Source: Purpureocillium takamizusanense
Taxonomy: Eukaryota > Ascomycota > Sordariomycetes > Hypocreales > Ophiocordycipitaceae
Direction: 5' to 3'
DNA length: 64,000 nt
Assembly: GCF_022605165.1 (NCBI RefSeq)
Contig: NC_063068.1
Span: 3,720,001-3,784,000, forward strand
Shown here: positions 56,978 through 64,000 of the stretch, one piece after another
Numbering within the stretch: the first letter of the stretch is position 1
Layout of the letters: every line of letters starts with the position of its first letter
Position numbers and translations under genes: made by a program
The notes under the pieces: generated by a model
Told to the model about the DNA's origin: nothing
The model's database searches: none
The model's input: only the letters and a program-made list of their open reading frames with translations

Positions 56978-59900
56978 ATGGCTCCTCGAAAGAACGTGCA
57001 GTCCACCGCGGCCGAGCTCTCGCTCGTCCACCTGAAGAGCTGCCTCGTCAACCTCCCTCCATCCTTAGTGTCGCTTTTGGTCAACGTCAATACGGTATGC
57101 AAGGTCGCCCCTTGCCAAACAGTCTGCGCTCGTGTCTGACCTGCTCTGCAGCCTGTCCAGAATGTCGTTGTCGAACTTAGCTTTCGGCCCTCGCCGACAG
57201 CCGGGGCGTCAGGCTCTGCAGCTCCGCAATCAGTCTTTGTGGGCTGGACAGGCATGCCCAGCAAGCGAAGAACGGCGCAACTTGTCGGCCGAGACGGTCT
57301 AACTGGCTCAAGGGGCTCGTCTCGGGACCAGGAGATCCAGATGATCGAGCTTGATGCAACATTGGCCAGCGCTTTGGGTCTGTCCGAGGGCCACAAGGTC
57401 ACCGCGACCGTACATGTCGACCCTCCAGTTGCGCACACGATAAACATCGAACCCTTGACACCAGAGGACTGGGAGATTATCGAGTTGCATGCAACATTCC
57501 TCGAGCTCAACCTGCAGTCACAAGTCCGAGCACTGCCGAACCCGGCGTACATGCTGAACAGCAGCACACCAGTGCCTCCCCATCTGCTCACCCTTCACTT
57601 GTCCCCGACCTCTACTGCGAACATCAAAGTCGTATCGCTCGACCCCGCGCCACCAACAAACGTTCCATTTGTTAAGCTCTCACCAAATGCCGAGGTCATC
57701 GTTGCCCCGAAGATCAGGCCGAACAGCTCTCAAAGCACTGGCGATCATCGCAGTGTAGCGAGCACATCAAAGTCGAGGCGTAGCGGCGCAAGCACCGTCC
57801 GAAGGCGAAGTGCGAGGGAAGAGCCGCGGCCGACAATATTCCTTCGAGCCATAGACAAGGCTGCCTGCAAAGAGTGGTTTGATGAAGGGCCAACATGCAC
57901 TGACCTCAGTGTTTGGATCGATCGCGACACCCTGCTCTCCAACTCGTTCCGAGGCATAAGTTACGCAGTTGTCGATGTCATAAAACCCGCCGGTTTGCAG
58001 AAGCCGCAGCCAGAGGACAGCTCCACACCAGCGACTAGTCTCGCCACCACCAAGGTGGTGGCAACCATACAGCCATGGGACGACCCCCCTAATGGTCAAA
58101 TCGCTGCCCTTTCTTCGCCTCTATGTGCAGCACTGGGCTGCAGCGGCATTGTTGGTGGCGTTGTCAAGATCCAAGCGGCACCACAACAGCTGCAACGGGG
58201 CAACGTACAGCAAATCAAGGTCTTCCCTTTTGCATCTAGCTCACAGTCGACCACGGGCCTGAAGTTTGGCAGCGAGACAAAGGCCGAGAAGGAGGAGTCC
58301 ACGAAACGTTTCAGGCATATGTATGGCGGGCCTAAGGGCCTTAATGGTTTGCTCCATGGCCCTATGACGGATGGCATAGTCGTTGGACTCTATGATGGGC
58401 TAGAAGCTCCACAAGGCTGGGAAGGCGGTATTGTCAGATTTGAGTACAGCGCCGACTTCGCGTCACAGGAAAAACCAAAAGGGGCGACGTTCTGGATAAC
58501 GAACGTGGATTCCAAGATTCCAATCGAGTTCCAGCAACCCCAACCTCGACCATCTTGGATGGCTGATCGCGATGAACACGACCTGCAGCCAACGCACGAC
58601 TCTCTACTCGTTGGCATTGATTCGCTGCTCTCAAACCTTCAATCCCATCTCACGCACATCTCCTCCGTTCTCCTGACTGGCACGATGGGTTCCGGCAAGA
58701 CCAGTGTCGCAAAACATCTGGCGGAGAAGCTACGCCGAGAAGGGCTCTTCTATACTATCTACTACCCCTGCCGGAAATTGGTCAACGATGAAACCAGGAT
58801 ATCGACGATCAAAGAAACCCTCAATCGCGTTTTTATGTTAGCGAGCTGGGGCACGAGGCTTGGTGGCAAAGCCCTCGTGGTCCTTGACGATCTCGATCGA
58901 CTATGCCCGGTGGAAACAGAGCTTCAGGTCGGCAACGATAACGGTCGGAGTCGACAAATCAGCGAGGCGATCCGCTCCATAGTTCGCCAGTACTGCACAA
59001 GGGACAGCAACGTTGTCCTGCTCGCTACCGCTGAGGGAAAAGATTCTATGAACAACGTCGTGGTTAGTGGCCATGTTGTGAGAGAGATCATCGAGCTCAA
59101 GGCACCCGACAAGGAAGCAAGGCGAAGAGTCATGGAATCCATCGCTAGAGAGGGCGCTGTGATCATAGAAGATGCCAATGATGCCGCAAGCGATCACAGT
59201 CGGCCGCCGACGTCGAACGGAAGTGCGCTTGCTGATGACAGCGATACCTGGATGCATGGTTCAGATCGGCAGCAGGCGGACAGCACGGGTAGTGGCTTCG
59301 TTCTCGATGCGAGTCTCGACTTTCTGGACATTGCAGGATTAACTGACGGCTACATGTCTGGCGATCTGACAGTGCTTGTATCGAGGGCTAGGAATGAAGC
59401 CATTATTCGCTCCATCAACGATTCTCCATCAGATACCCAAGGGCCCGTCCGTCTCACTAGAAAGGACTTCGACAAAGCACTTAAAGGTTTCACGCCGGCA
59501 TCTCTTCGAAATGTCCCCTTGCAGAGTTCTACAACCACATTCAAATCAATTGGGGGCTTACAGGAGACGCGAAAAGTTCTGCTCGAGACTCTCGAGTACC
59601 CGACCAAGTATGCCCCTATTTTCGCGCAATGCCCTCTGCGCTTGCGTTCCGGTCTATTACTGTACGGCTACCCCGGATGCGGCAAGACTCTACTCGCCAG
59701 TGCTGTCGCTGGCGAGTGCGGCCTCAACTTCATCAGCGTCAAGGGACCTGAAATTCTGAACAAATATATCGGCGCCTCGGAAAAGAGTGTCAGAGACTTG
59801 TTTGACCGAGCACAGGCAGCAAAGCCTTGCATCCTCTTCTTCGATGAGTTCGACTCCATCGCACCTAAGAGAGGCCACGACAGCACGGGAGTGACGGATA

Positions 59901-60685
59901 GAGTGGTGAACCAACTTCTCACCCAGATGGATGGTGCTGAGGGGCTTTCGGGTGTCTACGTTCTAGCCGCGACGTCTCGTCCTGACCTCATTGACCCTGC
60001 GCTGCTTCGACCCGGTCGCTTGGATAAATCTTTACTTTGCGACATGCCTGCGGAGGAGGACCGTCTTGACATCATCAAGTCTCTATTTCAGAAAGTCAGA
60101 CTATCTGTCGAGCTCACCGAGTCGGACGATGCGCTCAGGGAAGTGGCCCGTCGGACAGATGGGTTTTCCGGTGCCGACCTCCAAGCGCTGGTCTCTAACG
60201 CACAACTGGAAGCCATTCACGATGTGCTAGATGTCAGCGCACCTCATCAGGGCTCTGATAACCGTTCCGAAGCCAAAACGCACACGCCCAGCTTTGTTCA
60301 GTTCCGGTACGGCTCGGAACATGGGAATTCCAAGTCGAATGGATTCGTCCCGCAGAGCAAATCTGCCGCACTCATTGAAAATGCCGCCATTATGTCGAAG
60401 CTGGAGCAGATTAAACTTGCCCGTAAAAAGGCGAAGGAGGCGCGTAAAGGCTTCCTTCACAACGGACATCCCGATGTTGAGACAAAAGAAGAAACGCAGC
60501 ATAGGGACGTTGTCATCGAATGGCCGCATCTGGTCAAGGCACTCGACAGCACAAGAGCCAGTATCAGTTCAGAGGAAAAGGCTCGGCTACACCGGATCTA
60601 TCGAGAGTTCGTTGTAGGCAGGAGCGGGCAGATGAAGGATGGCCAAGGGAGCATGGAAATTGGCGGGAGAAGCACCCTAATGTAG
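56978..60685 (+). CDS. pex1: Peroxisome biogenesis AAA+ ATPase Pex1
   Basis: With Pex6 it forms the ATPase that pulls ubiquitinated Pex5 out of the peroxisomal membrane. Exons 56978..57094 and 57152..60685 give 1216 aa. The N-terminal PEX1-type double-psi barrel region begins SLVHLKSCLVNLPPSLVSLL and continues across the 57-nt intron into PVQNVVVELSFRP and PPVAHTINIEPLTPEDWEII. D1 has Walker A GTMGSGKT at 549-556 and Walker B LVVLDDLD, with Asp in place of Glu as is usual for the inactive-type D1 of Pex1. D2 has GYPGCGKT at 878-885, CILFFDEFDSIAPKRG, and the second region of homology AATSRPDLIDPALLRPGRLD. The start was chosen as the first ATG that keeps the N-terminal domain; the intron is required to continue it. 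Confidence 0.96.
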
Positions 60686-60803
60686 TCACACTCTACATCT
60701 TTTTGCATATAGAATGCCCGTGGCGGTTTCAGGTGTATTGAGAGCTGTGTATACCATTTGTTGCATGCTGTACTGCAAACCAAAGAGCAGAGATCTCGGA
60801 CGA

Positions 60804-61949
60804 TTAGTTGACCGACAACAGCTCTTGCACAACAGCCAAAACTTTCGCGTGTATATCTTTCCTAGCCGATAGTAGGCCCCTGTTGTTGCTCAAGTGCCTT
60901 CCTGCACTGAAGTCAACGGGACGCCCGTCGAGATCGGTCACCTTGCCCCCCAACTCCTTGAAGATGAGCTGCGCGCCGGCGTGGTCCCATATGCAGGTGG
61001 TGCTGCCCGGCGCAGAAGGAATGCGGATGAGGATGTCGCCGCCCCCGACAACCAGCGCCGCGTACCTGATGTGCGATGACCACACGTCCGTGCCGGGGAA
61101 GCTGGCGCCCAGGCGATTCGCCACTTCTTGCATCTTGGCCCGGCTGGCGGTCGGGTTGAGCGAGCAGTCGACAATGTGCGCGCGGGCGACCTCGGCCGGC
61201 GGCTGCAGCGGCTCCAGCGGAACGGGCTCCGGCAGCGTCCTGGCTTGGGCGGACGGCAGGGCAGTGACGGTGGCACCTTGGCCCTTGACGGCGGAGAGTA
61301 TGATGCCCAGGCCAACTTTGTCAACACTGGACTCGCGGATCCGGCCGGTGTCGTCGAGCTTGAGGTTGGGGCAGGCGATGACGCCGAGCACCTCCTTGCC
61401 GTCCTCGATCAGCGCGAGCGACACGGCATACTGCTCGCCGCGCAGAAACGTCGCTGTCCCATCCACAGGGTCCATGACCCAGAAGCGTCCATGGGCGCCG
61501 CCCTGACCGCACCCGCCCATGTCGATGAAGTCGAGCATCTGGTCCACCGTGTACCGCTGCGCCTCATCCTGGGCCGTCGTCGTCACCTCTTCCCGAGCGG
61601 CAGAGAAGATCTCGTACACACGCTCCCTCAATCCAGCTTCTCGCCGCAAGACCCCGGCGTCCTCCTCGCCGACAAATGAATCGTCCGGGAACAGCTCGTG
61701 AAGGATGCTAATGATGAGTGCCTGAGCTGCAAAGTCTGCGACTGTGACAGGCGACGAGTCTGCCTTGGAGACCTCACTGACAGTGGCGAGCATCTTTTTC
61801 GTCAGCTTGGCCGCGCGAAGGACGGCACCTCGTGCCACGTCCAATTCGTACTGCCAATTCGCGGCTGCCATTTTCCTGACAATTTGACCGAGTATGTACG
61901 TTAGAGATTTCTCGACCGCGATTGATGAGGCCCCCTGCGAGTAGTTCAT
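60804..61949 (-). CDS. met22: 3'(2'),5'-bisphosphate nucleotidase (Met22/Hal2 type)
   Basis: Removes the 3' phosphate of PAP (and PAPS) made in sulfate assimilation; in yeast it is a salt-sensitive enzyme that limits lithium and sodium tolerance. A single exon of 381 aa from the outer ATG, or 355 aa from the ATG at 61871 (MAAANWQYELDVARGA), where homologues normally begin and the context is AAAATGGC. The Li-sensitive phosphatase fold motifs are DSSPVTVADFAAQALI, FVGEEDAG, WVMDPVDGTATFLRGEQYAV (metal-binding Asp residues), GQGATV, and CIWDHAGAQLIFKELGGKVT. The extra 26 N-terminal residues may be a real extension or just translated leader. Convergent with PEX1, 118 bp between stops. Confidence 0.94.
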   Translation of the reverse strand: MNYSQGASSIAVEKSLTYILGQIVRKMAAANWQYELDVARGAVLRAAKLTKKMLATVSEVSKADSSPVTVADFAAQALIISILHELFPDDSFVGEEDAGVLRREAGLRERVYEIFSAAREEVTTTAQDEAQRYTVDQMLDFIDMGGCGQGGAHGRFWVMDPVDGTATFLRGEQYAVSLALIEDGKEVLGVIACPNLKLDDTGRIRESSVDKVGLGIILSAVKGQGATVTALPSAQARTLPEPVPLEPLQPPAEVARAHIVDCSLNPTASRAKMQEVANRLGASFPGTDVWSSHIRYAALVVGGGDILIRIPSAPGSTTCIWDHAGAQLIFKELGGKVTDLDGRPVDFSAGRHLSNNRGLLSARKDIHAKVLAVVQELLSVN

Positions 61950-62794
61950 TCATGGCTCGTTGCGCTTGAGTGGGGCCAAAGCTCAGTCACATCGAACGGG
62001 TCAAACGTAGAAGCCCCCGAGGCAGTTTCCAAGGAGTTAACATATGTCGGTATGCGTGCACGTTTGATGCTGCACAAGTCTATTTACCGCGCAAAAGAGC
62101 CAGGCTCGCGAACATGTGCTAACGCGACCAGCATTGCGAACCTTTGAGGTACTGTACTGGTCCAATTCAAGCATTGGCGCTACGGCCGCGTTTCGGTGGT
62201 CTCACGATTGCTTCCTCAACCTCCTTGCGAGGAAATGGCCTGAAACTTGCGACGGCAGCTCTCCTCTCGCCGAGGGTTCGACCAGGTGCGTGGTGCAGCA
62301 GGACTCGGAGTCTTCAAGGAAGAGATGCCAAATGTATGTAAAAGCAACGAAGACAAGAAGGTCTCCTTTGAAGGAGTGGCCCTTGGACCGCGACCATCCG
62401 AGCCGGCCAGCCATTTCCCTCCTCGTCAAGCCGGTCGTAACCAAGTCCCCCACTCATTTCGTGTCTTTTCATGCAAATCGGGGTATGTTGTTGTCGAATT
62501 TTCCGCGCCTAAAAACAGAAATCCCACCTGTTGTGCCAAACTCCGGCTGATGCAGGACAATGCCAAAGGTAAAAATCACAGTCCAAATGATGCCACGCTT
62601 CTGATGCGGCACTCTCGAAGCTCATTGACTACTCAGCGACTGGACCCAGCCCCATTGGTCCGACTAGAGCCAGATCCCGATGCGGTATTTCGAGCGTGCA
62701 ATGTGCGATACATATTGCTCAAACGCTTACCGGTGACACTATTGCTTGTGTCATCCACGGGCCAGAGGGCGGCCAAAAAGTCCCTGATTGCAAA
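61950..62794. promoter_or_regulatory. Intergenic region between MET22 and CHD1
   Basis: 845 bp upstream of the MET22-like gene and downstream of CHD1, both minus-strand. The open frames on the plus strand (62116-62550 and 62247-62798) overlap each other and lack domains. No gene supported. Confidence 0.5.
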
Positions 62795-64000
62795 TTAGTG
62801 CATGTCATTGACACTTCCACGGTTTGGAACGAACCAGAAATTGTTCTTGAGGGCCTCGTTCGCGGCGGAGTGCGAAAACTGCTCATCAAGAAAGCCGCCA
62901 ATGGCAACCAACTCCGAGCCAAAAATGCTTGCCCGTTCTTTGCTTGACTTCACATTCTCCTTGGTTGTCGAAAGAATCTTTTCGAAGTTTGCACGAACCG
63001 GCTTCAGTAAAAACCAGATCATGGCGTCGTTGTCCTTGTCACGCTGGTCCTTGTCGTCACCGATGCGGCGCAATTCGTCGAGACGCCGAAGAGCGCTGGC
63101 TCTACGCTCATCTTGTGGTCTCGCTTCACGGTCCCTTTCGCGGTGGTTTTGGAGGCGGTCATCTCGGCGATGGTCATCTCGGCGGTAGTCGTCTCGGCGG
63201 TGGTCGTCTCGGCGATGGTCGTCCCGGCGATGGTCATCTCGGCGATGGTCATCCCGGCGATGGTCATCCCGGCGGTGGTCATCTCGCCGTCGATCGTCAC
63301 GGCGTTGATGAGGTTCATCCCGGTGTCGTTGTCTCTCGCGATGACGTTCATCGTCTTCGCGCTGCCTCCGTTTTTCGTGACGATCACGGTCTTCGCCGTG
63401 TGAGCTCAAGCGCCGGCCATCATCAGCACGACGATGTTTTGGGCTGCGGCCATCATCGTTCGAAGCGTGTTTACGCTTGAAGTCCAACCGAGCAGAACCG
63501 CGGTCATCCGCATGACTGCGGGGCCGGGCGTGGTCTGCATCGCGTTGGCTTTGCTCTCTTTCACGCTCGCGTGACTTCTTGGCGGCGTGGGGCGCGGGTG
63601 ATGCGGTGCCGCTCCCACGATGACCATTCGCCAACTGGTGTTTCTTGCTGGTGCGGGGATAGCTCTCCGCGGATTTGTGAGTCACGCGGTCCCCTGAATG
63701 CTTCGACTGCAGAACAGAGAGGAGGTACTCGGAGCGTCGGACCAGATGGACTGCGCCCGGTGCTTTAAGTTTGTCGTTCGCTTTTGTTCGCTCCTCCTTC
63801 TTTCCAACTCTATGCTCTTCGAGGAATAGCTTGTCAGACATCTCCAGTTCTGGGTCATCTCGGATCTGGACCCAGGCACCAAAACCGTGCTTATCTATGC
63901 CAACGAGGAGCATGGCGTCTTCCTTGGCCCCCCAAGGGCAGCTATAGTTGGCACCCTTCGTGGCATCTGGCAGACGGAAAGACCTCCAGTCTTGCTGGCT
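62795..64000 (-). CDS. chd1: Chromodomain helicase Chd1, C-terminal part, cut by the right window edge
   Basis: Nucleosome-spacing SNF2 ATPase of transcribed chromatin; the chromodomains and helicase lie outside the window. The frame is open to position 64000 and ends at TAA 62795. From the edge it reads SLIDE-type sequence (CPWGAKEDAMLLVGIDKHGF, GAWVQIRDDPELEMSDKLFL, EEHRVGKK) of the DNA-binding domain. A long basic disordered segment follows, including about ten RRDDH pentapeptides. It ends with the CHD1 C-terminal helical domain (KPVRANFEKILSTTKENV, ASIFGSELVAIGGFLDE). This order, SANT/SLIDE then charged linker then CHCT domain, fits Chd1 and not ISWI. The internal Met at 63913 is not the start. 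Confidence 0.9.
   Translation of the reverse strand, partial: SQQDWRSFRLPDATKGANYSCPWGAKEDAMLLVGIDKHGFGAWVQIRDDPELEMSDKLFLEEHRVGKKEERTKANDKLKAPGAVHLVRRSEYLLSVLQSKHSGDRVTHKSAESYPRTSKKHQLANGHRGSGTASPAPHAAKKSREREREQSQRDADHARPRSHADDRGSARLDFKRKHASNDDGRSPKHRRADDGRRLSSHGEDRDRHEKRRQREDDERHRERQRHRDEPHQRRDDRRRDDHRRDDHRRDDHRRDDHRRDDHRRDDHRRDDYRRDDHRRDDRLQNHRERDREARPQDERRASALRRLDELRRIGDDKDQRDKDNDAMIWFLLKPVRANFEKILSTTKENVKSSKERASIFGSELVAIGGFLDEQFSHSAANEALKNNFWFVPNRGSVNDMH
63156..63305 (-). repeat. 15-bp coding minisatellite (RRDDH)n in CHD1
   Basis: About ten tandem 15-bp units on the minus strand encode RRDDH with H/Y/R variants. Units differ at third positions and some first positions, showing an old, still in-frame array. 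Confidence 0.88.

Noticed and set aside
36783..62794. A functional cluster of chromosome-maintenance genes (condensin, MSH3, MCM7, CHD1)
   Set aside because: They are separated by unrelated housekeeping genes and lie on both strands. There is no sign of a co-regulated cluster beyond two promoters with ACGCG motifs.
1..64000. Secondary-metabolite cluster, transposon or integrated virus
   Set aside because: No synthase, tailoring, transposase, reverse transcriptase, terminal repeats or viral genes were seen in any frame.

Overview
The window is nuclear DNA of a filamentous ascomycete. The evidence is short introns (about 43-200 nt) with GT..AG borders and CTAAC or CTGAC-like branch sites, a group III histidine kinase with serial HAMP repeats, GC-rich coding sequence, and pyrimidine-rich leaders. 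The order Hypocreales (Sordariomycetes) is my best guess from the look of the proteins and the intergenic DNA, not a proof. I support 18 protein genes, two of them cut by the window edges. I found no rRNA, CRISPR array or intact transposon, and saw no tRNA B-box outside coding DNA.

Layout. 1-402: 5' end of an unknown gene on the minus strand. 5653-9820: osmosensing hybrid histidine kinase (nik-1/os-1 type), followed tail to tail at 11235-11819 by a small coiled-coil gene whose exons are too short for simple ORF calling. A 6.6 kb gene-poor stretch then leads to a SAM plus HMG-box regulator (18431-20339). 21922-35208 holds the condensin kleisin subunit, a cation/Ca2+ exchanger, phosphomannomutase and a WW plus PhoD-like phosphatase. 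36783-45553 holds MSH3, an unknown zinc-finger protein and the Rab geranylgeranyltransferase beta subunit. 45554-64000 is denser after a 2 kb gap: RhoGAP, RRS1, RSM23/DAP3, MCM7, PEX1, MET22-like nucleotidase and the C-terminal part of CHD1.

Most genes are housekeeping and unrelated in pathway. The arrangement is a mix of divergent pairs that must share promoters (MCM7/PEX1, RRS1/RSM23, PhoD/MSH3, condensin/exchanger) and convergent pairs with short gaps. Several genes serve chromosome maintenance (condensin, MSH3, MCM7, CHD1); the promoters of MSH3 and MCM7 carry ACGCG-type cell-cycle motifs.

I do not see a clear new multi-gene system. The best candidates for something undescribed are the small coiled-coil gene, the unknown five-exon zinc-finger gene, the WW-PhoD fusion, a possible cryptic or decayed spliced gene near 15.6-16.8 kb, hidden 5' exons (RhoGAP, left edge), two stopless in-frame introns, and GTAC-rich palindromic islands plus long G-runs in the intergenic DNA. 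All gene models were spliced by eye and need transcript support.
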